Positions 8,858 through 18,128 of a stretch of DNA of 64,000 bases are shown here, in pieces (the stretch's first letter is position 1; each line of letters starts with the position of its first letter). A program made the translations under genes and the position numbers. A model generated the notes under the pieces. That model did not search any database. It was given only the letters and a program-made list of their open reading frames with translations, and was not told the DNA's origin. Source of the DNA: Thermoplasma acidophilum DSM 1728 (lineage in GTDB: Archaea > Thermoplasmatota > Thermoplasmata > Thermoplasmatales > Thermoplasmataceae). The stretch spans positions 682,001-746,000 of the forward strand of contig NC_002578.1 of the NCBI RefSeq assembly GCF_000195915.1, given 5' to 3'.

Positions 8858-9540
8858 TGATGCACGTTGTCGGCCTTGGACCAGGCGACCCGGATTATGT
8901 AACGGTAAAAGCGATAGAGACGCTCAGGAACAGCGATGTTATATTCGTCCCAGGTTCATCCTCGGACAGAAGCCTTTCGCGTCGTCTGATCAGCGATCTG
9001 GCTGCGAGGCATGGCTTTCCAAGCCATCAGGATATAATCGATCTTGAATTCCCGATGACGCGTGACAGGGATCTCAATCAGCGCGCCTGGAGGTCTAACG
9101 TATCTAGTATAGCGGATGCTGTGTCTTCTGGAAAGAAGGTATCGTACGCTGTGCTTGGCAACCCGACCTTCTACAGTACGTTCAGCAACATACTGGATAG
9201 CATACGGGGCATGGGCATCGAGATCAGATTCGTGGCGGGCGTCAGCTCTCTGGACGCCTGTTCATCCGTTGCGGGCATGAACCTCGCAAAGGGTGATGAA
9301 AGCATAGCCATTCTCACCTACACGGACTTCATGAAAAGAGGATCTCTCAACTTCGATACCGTGATCGTGATCAAGGTGCCATCCGGATCCTCAGCCATCA
9401 GGGAGGCCAGGCATCGCTTTCCGGAATTTTCGGTATCGGTATATGCTAGGAGATGCACGATGGCGGATCAATTGATAATGGACAGGCCGGGAGATGATGC
9501 GGGAGACTATTTTTCGATGCTGATATTGAGGAGGAATTGA
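8854..9540 (+). CDS. cbiL: Cobalt-precorrin-2 C20-methyltransferase
   Basis: 228 aa. Tetrapyrrole methylase acting at C20. Motifs: HVVGLGPGDPDYVTVKA at the N-terminus, VLGNPTFYSTF at about 105 (CbiL-specific), and VAGVSSLDACSS at about 127. Three consecutive ATG codons occur at the start; AGGTGAT at 8842-8848 is best placed for the first. The next gene begins 2 nt after its stop. Confidence 0.9.
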   Translation: MMMHVVGLGPGDPDYVTVKAIETLRNSDVIFVPGSSSDRSLSRRLISDLAARHGFPSHQDIIDLEFPMTRDRDLNQRAWRSNVSSIADAVSSGKKVSYAVLGNPTFYSTFSNILDSIRGMGIEIRFVAGVSSLDACSSVAGMNLAKGDESIAILTYTDFMKRGSLNFDTVIVIKVPSGSSAIREARHRFPEFSVSVYARRCTMADQLIMDRPGDDAGDYFSMLILRRN

Positions 9541-9541
9541 A

Positions 9542-10318
9542 ATGGCAAAGGTGTACATAATAGGTGCAGGGCCAGGGGATCCAGATCTCCTGACGGTTAA
9601 GGCCAGACGCTTGATAGAGTCGTGTGATGTCATAATATATGCCGGTTCGCTGGTAAACCCGGAGATATTGAAGCTGGCCAGGCCAGGATCGGAGATCCAC
9701 AACAGCGCAGAGCTGAACATAAACCAGATAATGGACATAATAAAGGATGCCTATGAAAGGGGGCTGGATGTTGCCAGAATACATTCAGGCGATCCGCACA
9801 TATACGGTGCACTGAAGGATCAGACCTCATACCTTGAGGCCCTTGGCATACCCTATGAAGTCGTGCCAGGGGTCAGCGTACTGACATCTGCTGCAGCCTC
9901 GCTGGGTATTGAGCTTACTATGGATGGAATATCGCAGGCCGTAATCATAGCCCGGGGTTCGCTCCGCATACCCGTGCCGGATCGGGAGCAGATAAGAAAA
10001 CTGGCAGAGCATGGCAGCACGATGGTCATTTTCACAGGCATACACATAATAGACAGCATAGTGAAGGATCTGATCGATGGAGGCTATAGCCCGGATACAC
10101 CTGTCGGAGTGGTGTACAGATCAACATGGCCGGATGAGATCGTCATAAAGGGCAGGCTTTCAAATATCGCAACGCTCGTCCACGAGAGGAGAATATACCG
10201 GACTGCGCTAATAATAGTGGGCGATGTTGTGGATCCAAAGTTTGTGAAGCACAGCAAGCTCTATGACCCAGAATACGTGCACTCTTTTCGCGGTGTTAAA
10301 AATGGCCATGATCGATGA
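9542..10318 (+). CDS. cbiF: Cobalt-precorrin-4 C11-methyltransferase
   Basis: 258 aa. Methylates C11. VYIIGAGPGDPDLLTVKA, IIYAGSLVNPEIL (about 33-45), RIHSGDPHIYGAL (about 80-92) and EVVPGVSVLTSAAASLG are characteristic of CbiF/CobM. A strong GAGGAGG site at 9529-9535 precedes the ATG. The 3' end overlaps the start of the cbiG-cbiE gene. Confidence 0.93.
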   Translation: MAKVYIIGAGPGDPDLLTVKARRLIESCDVIIYAGSLVNPEILKLARPGSEIHNSAELNINQIMDIIKDAYERGLDVARIHSGDPHIYGALKDQTSYLEALGIPYEVVPGVSVLTSAAASLGIELTMDGISQAVIIARGSLRIPVPDREQIRKLAEHGSTMVIFTGIHIIDSIVKDLIDGGYSPDTPVGVVYRSTWPDEIVIKGRLSNIATLVHERRIYRTALIIVGDVVDPKFVKHSKLYDPEYVHSFRGVKNGHDR

Positions 10319-12002
10319 GATCAGAAGAATGCTCGTGGTATCGATATCCAAGAGGGGATCCGAAGTTGCATCGCGCATCTCCACAGTAATGAGGTCTCGC
10401 GGGCATATAGTGGATGCTTTCTGCAGGTATCACGTAGATGGCTGTGATATATTAAGCGATCCAGTCAAGGTGTTTCTTGCGGATAACCTGCGCAGGTACG
10501 ATGCGGCGGTGCTTGTGATGTCCCTTCCCGGATTTTACAGGATATCTGCGGATCTCATGATAGAGAAGAACCATGACGTTCCCGTGGTTGTGGTGGACGA
10601 TGCAGGAAGGTTTGCGGTTGCTGCCTCTGCCGGTCATGCCGGCGGTTCAGACGAACTTGCCGCTTATATAGCTGGCATAATCGATGGCCAGGCGGTGATC
10701 ACAGACGGCATAGAATCAGGTGGAAGAGTCTCGGTCGAAAAAATCGCAAGATCGTTGCTTGCGACGATCGCAAACCCGGAATGCATCATACCGGTCAATG
10801 CAGCGATAGCCAACGGCGAACACGTGCCTGTGATATTCCGATCGAAAAAGAGATCGATGCTACGCCGCCTCTTTGCAGAAAGCTCGGATGAAAAACACGG
10901 TTATGCCATAGTGCTGGCTGACGAGCCGGGAGAGGATGCGAACACCTGCTACCTGATACCGGACGATATCTCCATAGGCATCGGCTTCAATAGCAGTGCA
11001 GATGCTGAACTTATATCCGCGTGCCTTGAAAGATTCCTTGAAGAGGCCGGGCTGGCATGGGAAGACATCGACTACGTTTCCAGCATCAAGGATCTTCCAG
11101 ACGTATCGATAATAAGAAAAGGCACGAGGTTTGTGAAGTTCGATCCCGCCGATATCAGGGACATTGACCCGGAGATGCTGACGCACGTATCGGATAAAGC
11201 GAGAGACGTATTCGGTGTACCAGGTGTGGCTGAACCATGCGCAATCAGATCGCTCGGCCCTGGTTCGAAAATATTCCTGCCGTTCAGATCATGCGGCAGA
11301 TCCGTGACGCTGGCCGCGGCGAGGCGCAGAAAATTATTTTCCGGCCACATTTCGTTCATAGGCGTCGGGCCATCTGATCCGGATCTGATGACGATGAAGG
11401 CGAGAAGGGCCATTGTTGCATCCGATATCGTTGCCGGATACCAGATGCCTCTAGATATAGCGAAGAGCATGCTGTGGAACAAGCCAAAGGTCGTATTCCA
11501 CTGGAAGGAACAGCAGAGATATGTGGACGAGGTCATCGATCTCTACGAAAAAGGATACAGAATAGCCTATCTCTTCACTGGCGATTCGTGCTTCACGGAA
11601 TCGGAGCTCATAAGGCGGTTCACCTCAAAATGCAGAAATTTTGACATAATACCGGGCATCAGTTCTGTACAGGCCGCATCCAGCATAACTGGCATGGCGA
11701 TAGAGATGGCCGGCATCATATCCTTCCATGTGACGGGGGATATCGAGGATCGGAAGGCGGATCTTCTCAGAACGATTTCGGAGAGGAAGAGAGCGATAAT
11801 AATACCGCGCCCGTACGACTTCATGCCAAAGGACATCGCGAAGTTCCTCACTGATAGGGGTTTTGGTGATCTTCCTGCGGTTGTCATAGAAAGAGCAACG
11901 GCAGCTGATGAGAGGCGGACAGCTTCATTCCTCAAGGATCTAATCGGATCAGATTTTTCGGATATCTCCATAATGGTCGTGGGCAAACCCGTCATTGCAT
12001 AA
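10302..12002 (+). CDS. CbiG-CbiE fusion: cobalt-precorrin-5A hydrolase / cobalt-precorrin-7 C5-methyltransferase
   Basis: 566 aa from this start. The N-terminal about 350 residues are CbiG, which opens the delta-lactone and releases acetaldehyde: SAGHAGGSDELAAYIAG at about 120 is its signature, with the CbiG C-terminal domain following. From HISFIGVGPSDPDLMTMKA (about 361) onward it is a tetrapyrrole methylase of the CbiE type (FTGDSCFTESELI, IPGISSVQAASS). CbiE is more often fused to CbiT; here CbiT is separate. The frame runs 13 codons further upstream to 10263, but GGTG at 10292-10295 favours the ATG at 10302. Last gene of the operon. Confidence 0.87.
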   Translation: MAMIDEIRRMLVVSISKRGSEVASRISTVMRSRGHIVDAFCRYHVDGCDILSDPVKVFLADNLRRYDAAVLVMSLPGFYRISADLMIEKNHDVPVVVVDDAGRFAVAASAGHAGGSDELAAYIAGIIDGQAVITDGIESGGRVSVEKIARSLLATIANPECIIPVNAAIANGEHVPVIFRSKKRSMLRRLFAESSDEKHGYAIVLADEPGEDANTCYLIPDDISIGIGFNSSADAELISACLERFLEEAGLAWEDIDYVSSIKDLPDVSIIRKGTRFVKFDPADIRDIDPEMLTHVSDKARDVFGVPGVAEPCAIRSLGPGSKIFLPFRSCGRSVTLAAARRRKLFSGHISFIGVGPSDPDLMTMKARRAIVASDIVAGYQMPLDIAKSMLWNKPKVVFHWKEQQRYVDEVIDLYEKGYRIAYLFTGDSCFTESELIRRFTSKCRNFDIIPGISSVQAASSITGMAIEMAGIISFHVTGDIEDRKADLLRTISERKRAIIIPRPYDFMPKDIAKFLTDRGFGDLPAVVIERATAADERRTASFLKDLIGSDFSDISIMVVGKPVIA

Positions 12003-12261
12003 ACGGATCAAAAACCCATCGTATTTTTCTAACAGAACGCATCACTTGTATGAACGATACGCCGGTTACGATCATTTGCGCTGGCATATACCATGATACT
12101 GCGATGTTTCGTTGCATTGACCGATGAAACCTTCGCCCAATTGCTTATCCGCTGACGTGGATTTACATTGAATCTTATCATAAATTGGATCGCTTTGATA
12201 CGAATTTAGTAGCAGAATTACGAAAACAAATATTTATGTATGAGGATAATTTCATCCGGCT
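12003..12261. promoter_or_regulatory. Operon boundary with APC permease promoter
   Basis: 259-nt spacer. An ATTTTTCT T-rich stretch at about 12021-12030 may end the cobalamin transcript; it has no strong hairpin. Near the far end, ATATTTATG at about 12229-12237 lies about 27 nt before the permease ATG, which has no Shine-Dalgarno, so the permease message is probably leaderless. No gene is seen in between. Confidence 0.45.
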
Positions 12262-13698
12262 ATGGCGTATCGGGAGGATTCTGAAGCAAGAAAATTGGGC
12301 ACGTGGGATCTGGTCTTTCAGGGCCTGGGTCAGATCACGCCTATAACGATATTGTCGGGCCTCATAGTGAGCATCGTTGGGCTCTCAGGAATCAATGCAC
12401 CCCTTGCAATGCTCATTTCTTTCGTTGCTGTGGTACTGGCTGCGAACACGATATATCAGTTCTCAGGCATAATCAGCCATGCTGGAGGATACTATGCTTA
12501 CGTTGAACATGGCCTTGGCAGGCATGTGGGCAAATTCACAGGCTTGCAGTACCTGCTGTACCAGGCGTCAAATCTTGCTCTTGAGTATCTAATCGTAATA
12601 TGGGGATTTTCAAAATCTCTGAACTACGCGTTCGGTACATCCCTTCCGGTTTGGTCTGGTATGGTGTGGATGGGATCGATGATGGCCCTTTCCTACGTGC
12701 TCATGAGGAGAGGCGCAAAACCATCCCTCAGGCTCGCACTGATACTCGGATCGATACAGATTGCATTTGTTGCCATATTGTCGATGATAATCATACCGTC
12801 CGCTGATGATAACACGGTGCAGGCATTCATTCCGTCCTCCGGTTCTGGATGGACTGGCGTCTTCCTAGGATTCATAGTTGGCGGATATCTTGCATTCGCC
12901 GGCTATGGATCTGTTGTGCCGATGGGGGAGGAGGCGAGATCTCCAAGGAAAACCATAAAGAAGGCCATAATAGCAATTGTGGTGATGGCTGGAGCGATCT
13001 TTGTCCTGGGATCCTATGCTATGGTAGTGGGCTTCGGACTAAGCAATCTAGGAAACTTCTCCTCTTCGATCATACCTGGCCTGATAGTGGCGAGGCGCTT
13101 CACCGGCCTTGCAGGTGCCGTTATATTCATCGTTGTGAGCACTTTTCTCTCAACTTACGGTACAGTCATCGGCATGGGAACGCCAATGACGCGAGTCATG
13201 TACGCGCTTGGAAGGGACAGAGTGCTTCCTGGATGGCTGGGCAGGATCGATGGACGTGGAGTGCCGGCAAGAAGCATCGACATGACGTATGCAATATCTG
13301 CAGTTTCAGCTGCGATGCTCGGTACCTACTTTTACCTCGCAGATGGCTTTTACGCAGGCCTTTTCTATGCATGGGCAATATTCGGAACCATAGCAACGCT
13401 GTCCACGCTGCTGATACACATACTGACGAATACATCGCTATCAGTATCCTCTGTGAAAAGGCGATCTGGAAACTTCATCTTCTGGATCGCTTTGCCATCG
13501 CTGACCACCATCCTGATGATCACGGCGTATTATTATTCGTTGATCGGCATGACCATGCCGTATCTCATCGCACCCATTGTTTTTGCAGCCTGGATAGTGA
13601 TATCAGCGCTTATACTCATGGCCAGGAAAGATGAATATGCCAGTATCGATTTCTCTCCTTCAATGGAACACATGGGTGCAGGTACGGGTGATGAGTGA
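12262..13698 (+). CDS. APC superfamily amino acid/amine permease
   Basis: 478 aa with about 12 hydrophobic segments. N-terminal LGTWDLVFQGLGQITPI followed by a long hydrophobic stretch and a GGYYAYVEHGLG segment in TM2-3 are typical of APC-type amino acid/polyamine/organocation carriers. Integral membrane protein; the substrate cannot be read from sequence. Its stop overlaps the amidohydrolase ATG by one base, so the pair is probably an uptake-plus-hydrolysis unit. A second APC permease of the same length lies at 24300. Confidence 0.85.
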   Translation: MAYREDSEARKLGTWDLVFQGLGQITPITILSGLIVSIVGLSGINAPLAMLISFVAVVLAANTIYQFSGIISHAGGYYAYVEHGLGRHVGKFTGLQYLLYQASNLALEYLIVIWGFSKSLNYAFGTSLPVWSGMVWMGSMMALSYVLMRRGAKPSLRLALILGSIQIAFVAILSMIIIPSADDNTVQAFIPSSGSGWTGVFLGFIVGGYLAFAGYGSVVPMGEEARSPRKTIKKAIIAIVVMAGAIFVLGSYAMVVGFGLSNLGNFSSSIIPGLIVARRFTGLAGAVIFIVVSTFLSTYGTVIGMGTPMTRVMYALGRDRVLPGWLGRIDGRGVPARSIDMTYAISAVSAAMLGTYFYLADGFYAGLFYAWAIFGTIATLSTLLIHILTNTSLSVSSVKRRSGNFIFWIALPSLTTILMITAYYYSLIGMTMPYLIAPIVFAAWIVISALILMARKDEYASIDFSPSMEHMGAGTGDE

Positions 13699-15107
13699 TG
13701 CCCCTGGTCTTCGATACCCTGATCACGAATGCAAGGATATTCGGCCATGAGGATGCAGACACGATAGCCATAGACAGAGGAAGGATAGTGTACGTCGGCA
13801 GGGATCATGGCTTGGAAGCTAAGAATACCTTCGATCTGTCAGGCGGATACGTTCTGCCGGGCTTCATAGATTCCCATGCACATCTTCTGAGCACAGGACT
13901 CGAACAGACAAGGCTAAACCTTTTCGAATACGAGGCTAAGATCGAGGCCATAGATGCCATAAGGAGATACGCTGAGAAGCACGATAAGGTTGTGGCCTAC
14001 CGCTGGGATGAATCCAGGTGGAGGGATGATCCAACATACATCACGGCCTCGGATCTTGACGGCATAGTTAAGCCGGTGGTTGCTTTCCGGCGGGATGGCC
14101 ACATGGCCGTTGCTAACGATCAGGCCATGAGATCGATCGGACAGCACAGGCCAGACGGCATATTCAGGGAAGAGGACATGCAGATGCTTGATCCGCTGGT
14201 GAAACCTGGCGAAGAGGAATACGTTCAGGCCCTGCAGACCGCAATAGGTATATCTGCATCGCTCGGTATAACGGGCGTGCGCGACATAGTTGATCGGGCG
14301 ACATACGATGCTTACAGAAGGATAAAGAGCAATGTTAGGATATTCAAGGTCATATACGCAGAGGATCTCTTTGCCGGTTTCGGATCCGATCCGTCTGACT
14401 GGGGCGTCAAGACGTTCCTCGACGGGTCGCTTGGAGCGAGGACTGCGGCACACGAAGGTTGGGACACGAAGAATCTGAAGATGAGCGAGCAGCAATTCGA
14501 GAGGTTCTGTGAGGGGACATGGTCCAGAAACCTGCCGGTTGCGGTGCATGCGATCGGAGATCTGGCCGTCAGGGTGGCCGCCGAGACCATGCACAGGCAC
14601 GCTGGAAGGCAGAGGAACTCGATAGAACACTTCGAGCTTGTCGAGGACGGTGTACTCGATATCATAGACGCGAATACCATTGTATCTGCACAGCCCAATT
14701 TTCTTGAGTGGGCGGGCCATGGCGGCATGTATCAGGACAGGCTGGGCGAATCATGGCTTTACCGCAATAATCCATACAGGGATATACTCGATAAGGGCCT
14801 GAAACTGGCCTTCGGTTCCGATTCAATGCCCCTCGGTCCCATGTACGGAATACATTACGCCGTGAACAGCGAATTCAGCCAGCAGCGCATAACGTTTGAT
14901 GAGGCCGTACGTTCGTACAGCGAAGCTGGATCATACCTGATCGGCGCTGAAAACTGGATCGGGAGGATAGAAACGGGATACTCCGCGGATTTCGCCGTCT
15001 TCAATGAAAGGAATATTGAGGACAGGAGGAGGTTAAAGGAAGCGAAGCCGCTGATGACCATCGTTCATGGAAACACGATATACGATGCATCTAGGGTTGA
15101 TTCCTAG
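13698..15107 (+). CDS. YtcJ-like metal-dependent amidohydrolase
   Basis: 469 aa. Amidohydrolase-superfamily protein of the COG1574/YtcJ type. VLPGFIDSHAHLLSTG at about 50-65 holds the HxH metal motif; FLDGSLGARTAA at about 235, HAIGDLAV at about 280, SAQPNF and FGSDSMPLGP near 375 are the remaining metal/catalytic landmarks. Cytoplasmic TIM-barrel hydrolase of N-acyl or cyclic amide bonds; substrate unknown. A GTG three bases upstream is also in frame; GGTGATGAG supports the ATG. Coupled to the APC permease, which may import its substrate. It overlaps the convergent gene at 15091 by 17 nt. Confidence 0.82.
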   Translation: MPLVFDTLITNARIFGHEDADTIAIDRGRIVYVGRDHGLEAKNTFDLSGGYVLPGFIDSHAHLLSTGLEQTRLNLFEYEAKIEAIDAIRRYAEKHDKVVAYRWDESRWRDDPTYITASDLDGIVKPVVAFRRDGHMAVANDQAMRSIGQHRPDGIFREEDMQMLDPLVKPGEEEYVQALQTAIGISASLGITGVRDIVDRATYDAYRRIKSNVRIFKVIYAEDLFAGFGSDPSDWGVKTFLDGSLGARTAAHEGWDTKNLKMSEQQFERFCEGTWSRNLPVAVHAIGDLAVRVAAETMHRHAGRQRNSIEHFELVEDGVLDIIDANTIVSAQPNFLEWAGHGGMYQDRLGESWLYRNNPYRDILDKGLKLAFGSDSMPLGPMYGIHYAVNSEFSQQRITFDEAVRSYSEAGSYLIGAENWIGRIETGYSADFAVFNERNIEDRRRLKEAKPLMTIVHGNTIYDASRVDS

Positions 15108-15441
15108 ATTTCTCAAAATCGTATATTGCCTTATCGAGTACCGTTGATATCTGCGGCCTTATGACCAGAAAGTGGTAAGCCTCTGGATTAGTGGCCTTCT
15201 TCACGTGCTCGATCCTTTTATTCTCCGAATCAAAATCTATGAGGCCAGGCGCCAGCTCCCCCTTCGTCAGCGTTACGAACATTGTAAGTTCTTCTCCATC
15301 GCTCATCGCAGGCGTATAGTAGGACAGATAGCCTTTGTAGGAATAGACCGTGGCTATGTTCCTCATAGCCATGGCGAAGCCGGCGGACAGGGACATCAGC
15401 AGATCTTCAGGCGTCTCCATGTATTCATATTCAAACTTCAT
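15091..15441 (-). CDS. Conserved-looking hypothetical protein, 116 aa
   Basis: No family recognised. 116 aa, soluble, mixed composition, begins MKFEYEYMETPEDLL and has a Ser/Ala/Met-rich helix at 15-30. A TTTTTTATCC element about 26 nt upstream on the minus strand fits a leaderless promoter, which supports expression. It ends 17 nt inside the convergent amidohydrolase gene. Nothing in the sequence points to a catalytic site. Confidence 0.6.
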   Translation of the reverse strand: MKFEYEYMETPEDLLMSLSAGFAMAMRNIATVYSYKGYLSYYTPAMSDGEELTMFVTLTKGELAPGLIDFDSENKRIEHVKKATNPEAYHFLVIRPQISTVLDKAIYDFEKSRNQP

Positions 15442-15484
15442 GGGGATTGAAATTTCAGCATGGATAAAAAATTATGCCATGGAA

Positions 15485-17236
15485 TCAGTGATCCTTCATA
15501 AAGCGAATCGTTTCCATGTACTGCCTTCTTATATGTTCCTTTTCCGTGAATCCATGGCCCTCCCTGGGGAAAACGATCATGCGTACCTCGCAGTTCTTCT
15601 CCTTGAGGAACCTGTAAAATTCATAGTACTGGCCTATGGGTACGTATGGATCCTTGATCCCATGCATCAGGAGTGTGGGCGTTTTCGGTTCATGCATTAT
15701 CCTTATGGGTGAGTATTCATCGTACTTTTTGAATGCCCATGGATCGGCATCCATGTGGAGCCTGTCCCAGAGATGGAGGTTGCTCACTCCGTGGAACGAC
15801 ACCCAGTCCGATATGCCGAAAAGCGAAACTGACGCTCTGAAGATGTCTGTCTTCATAACTGCCAGCGCAGACATGTAGCCGCCGTATGATCCACCGGTTA
15901 TGTATATCCTGTCCGTCGCTATCTTCCCTGTATTTTTCAGGAATTCTATTCCGGAGATCACGTCATCGAAGTCTTTTCCGCCGAGGTCACCCACGTTCAG
16001 CTCTGCGTATCGCCTGCCCTTCCCAACGCTTCCGCGATAATTCGGCGCAAAGACGTTGAATCCGTATCCAAGGTATATGGATGTGCGGTCAAGAAACGAA
16101 GCGTAGGAGAACGAGGTGGGGCCTCCATGGATGTATACTATCAGCGGATTCTTCGGATCGATCAAACGCAGGATGCCATAGAGATCCTCCCCGTCCTTAG
16201 CCTTCCATTCAACGATCTCTGCAGGATAGGGTGAGACCCCATCAAGATGGGAATTTATGGATGATTTTGTTTCTGCATCCCTAAGCAGATGTATTTCCGG
16301 GGGATCTGCGGGTGAAGAGAAAGCGAAGGCGAACGCATCCGCGGCATGATCAAACGATGGCGAATATACCGGATAAACCGCACCCATGCCGGACCAGATG
16401 ATTTCCCCGCTGTCCAAGTTTCTTATTCGGAACGTCGTCCTGTCATTTTCAAGGGCAAAGACCGCGTTATCGCACAGGATCACGTGGGAATAGCTGCTAG
16501 TTGATCCCTCCGTTATATTCCTGGCGGATCCATCATAGAGAATGATATCGCCGGATATTACGCCGCGGTCGCTCATCACCGATTCGAGAAACGCTGATCT
16601 CTTTCCATCCGTGGTTATCTTTCCTATCTGCCTCTTGCCTGGGTCGTAAATGATCTCCGGATCCTTTCCAGGGACTATTCTGTACACCTTCGAGGCGTAC
16701 CAGCAGCTCTCCTGCGGGCATTTCGAAGCTACAGTATATATTACACCATCTGATGATGAAAATTCCCAGATCTGTAGATTATCCGTTATTTTCTTTATGC
16801 CAGAGCTGTCCATGAGATAGAGGTTCGTGAACGGATCCTCCTCTTCAAAGAAATAGGCATCATCCTCCTTTTTCTTTGTCTCCATTGTGCCTGTAAAGAG
16901 AGGCTTGCCTGACATGAAGCTTATGGATGATACCTTCATGCCGGTATCGTATTTTACCGGCATTCCGGATTGGCTCAACACTACTATCTCGTTTCCTTCC
17001 GCGAATACGGCGCTCCCATCATCGGAAAAAGATAGTGAATGAAGGCCGTAGCCATCGTATCTGGCCAGGATGTTGAATTTTTCATCGAACATGTACACGA
17101 TCTTCCTGAACTCTTTCTTTCTGTACTCCCTGAAATTGTCTGATACAATCGTTCCAACGATCTTTCCATTCTGTGCGATCTTCACTTCCTCTATATTCCT
17201 AAGGCCTAGAATATCATCGACAGTCTGATCTCGCAT
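15485..17236 (-). CDS. S9-family serine peptidase (acylaminoacyl-peptidase / prolyl oligopeptidase type)
   Basis: 583 aa. Residues about 1-330 form a beta-propeller-like domain; about 340-583 are an alpha/beta hydrolase. The nucleophile is in GGSYGG (Ser450), the acid in HGIKDPYVP (Asp529) and the base in EGHGF (His561). HGGPTSF at 370-376 is the oxyanion loop and NYRGSVGKG the conserved downstream block. No signal peptide, so probably cytoplasmic, acting on short peptides downstream of the proteasome/tricorn (inference from lineage). Single-gene unit. Confidence 0.9.
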   Translation of the reverse strand: MRDQTVDDILGLRNIEEVKIAQNGKIVGTIVSDNFREYRKKEFRKIVYMFDEKFNILARYDGYGLHSLSFSDDGSAVFAEGNEIVVLSQSGMPVKYDTGMKVSSISFMSGKPLFTGTMETKKKEDDAYFFEEEDPFTNLYLMDSSGIKKITDNLQIWEFSSSDGVIYTVASKCPQESCWYASKVYRIVPGKDPEIIYDPGKRQIGKITTDGKRSAFLESVMSDRGVISGDIILYDGSARNITEGSTSSYSHVILCDNAVFALENDRTTFRIRNLDSGEIIWSGMGAVYPVYSPSFDHAADAFAFAFSSPADPPEIHLLRDAETKSSINSHLDGVSPYPAEIVEWKAKDGEDLYGILRLIDPKNPLIVYIHGGPTSFSYASFLDRTSIYLGYGFNVFAPNYRGSVGKGRRYAELNVGDLGGKDFDDVISGIEFLKNTGKIATDRIYITGGSYGGYMSALAVMKTDIFRASVSLFGISDWVSFHGVSNLHLWDRLHMDADPWAFKKYDEYSPIRIMHEPKTPTLLMHGIKDPYVPIGQYYEFYRFLKEKNCEVRMIVFPREGHGFTEKEHIRRQYMETIRFMKDH

Positions 17237-17310
17237 GCATAGAATAGGTGCAGAACATATTTAACATGTTTCTGTCGCTTGAGTCTATTGTACTAAGCGG
17301 TGTGCGATGA

Positions 17311-17661
17311 TCACAGAATGTACAGCCAGTAATACACGTTCGACGCTTTTAATATACCCAGATCACTGAATAATGGTATCGTAGTGTATGTGCCCTTAAC
17401 CAGAACGTAGGATCCAACGGCAGGCGCAACGCCCTGATAGTATACGGTGACATTTGTCGATCCGGTGTTAAGTATGAATATTGAGAAATTGGATTTCTCA
17501 AGCTCACTCGTTATCTTGCCCTCAATATAATAGGTATCTCCAGACTTCATGTCCGCAGGCGATGTCGATACCAGCAGAGGTACTATGCCGTAGATTATTA
17601 TCGCTATCACGATAACAACAGCTATGGCCTCTGCTGTCCTGATCTTCATGCTTGCCGTCAT
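17311..17661 (-). CDS. Membrane-anchored OB-fold-like (CcmE-like) small protein
   Basis: 116 aa. One N-terminal hydrophobic segment (residues about 10-32, AEAIAVVIVIAIIIYGIVPLL) followed by a short beta-rich domain with the pattern YYIEGKITS...FILNT....VTVYYQG....VGSYVLVKGTY. This resembles the OB-fold of CcmE-type periplasmic proteins, but no heme-binding His motif is present. Probably anchored with the domain outside the cell. Function unknown; the OB assignment is by pattern only. Confidence 0.55.
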   Translation of the reverse strand: MTASMKIRTAEAIAVVIVIAIIIYGIVPLLVSTSPADMKSGDTYYIEGKITSELEKSNFSIFILNTGSTNVTVYYQGVAPAVGSYVLVKGTYTTIPLFSDLGILKASNVYYWLYIL

Positions 17662-17696
17662 ATGAGATCGTTAATTAATGTTTGTGTTGTCTTCGT

Positions 17697-18101
17697 CTAG
17701 TCATCGATGTGACTTCGATTCATGATCTGATCGCCGCGAACGCTGGAACAGAAATCCTCGAAATCGTCCCATCCCTCAAGGATCTCCTTGATCACAGCTG
17801 CACCGTTGAGTTCGCTCTTGGATGCAACTAGAAGGGTCAGGTTCTCAACTTTTCTAAGATCCTCAAGCTGTTTCTTACTGCACAGCTCCTTCCTGTACCT
17901 CTTTCTGAATTCATCCCATTTTTCCGGATCGTGAGAATACCATCTCCTGAGATCATCGCTGGGCGCCAGATCCTTTGCCCACAGATCCATCTTCAGATCC
18001 TCCTTTTTGATGCCTCTAGGCCACAGCTTCTCTACAAAAACTCTGTAGCCATCATCACCCGAATACTGGTCGTAGACCCTCTTGATTCTAATGGCTGCCA
18101 T
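17697..18101 (-). CDS. DUF488 (YeaO-like) protein
   Basis: 134 aa, full length for DUF488. Diagnostic segments are IRIKRVYDQYSGDDGYRVFVEKLWPRGI (KRVYD..D.G.RVLVDRLWPRG in the family), DLWAKDLAPSDDLRRWYSHDPEKW, and a RYRKEL helix. Molecular function is not established for this family. A short gap follows to the acyl-CoA synthetase on the same strand. Confidence 0.85.
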   Translation of the reverse strand: MAAIRIKRVYDQYSGDDGYRVFVEKLWPRGIKKEDLKMDLWAKDLAPSDDLRRWYSHDPEKWDEFRKRYRKELCSKKQLEDLRKVENLTLLVASKSELNGAAVIKEILEGWDDFEDFCSSVRGDQIMNRSHIDD

Positions 18102-18128
18102 ACACCACTCACTTCATTCGGAATATCC

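Noticed and set aside
12849-13634. 261-codon plus-strand open frame
   Set aside because: Lies entirely within the APC permease in another frame; rich in Trp, Cys, Arg and His, with no family features. It is a shadow of the permease gene.
13914-14720. 268-codon minus-strand open frame
   Set aside because: Antisense to the well-supported YtcJ-type amidohydrolase; no recognisable motifs or promoter.
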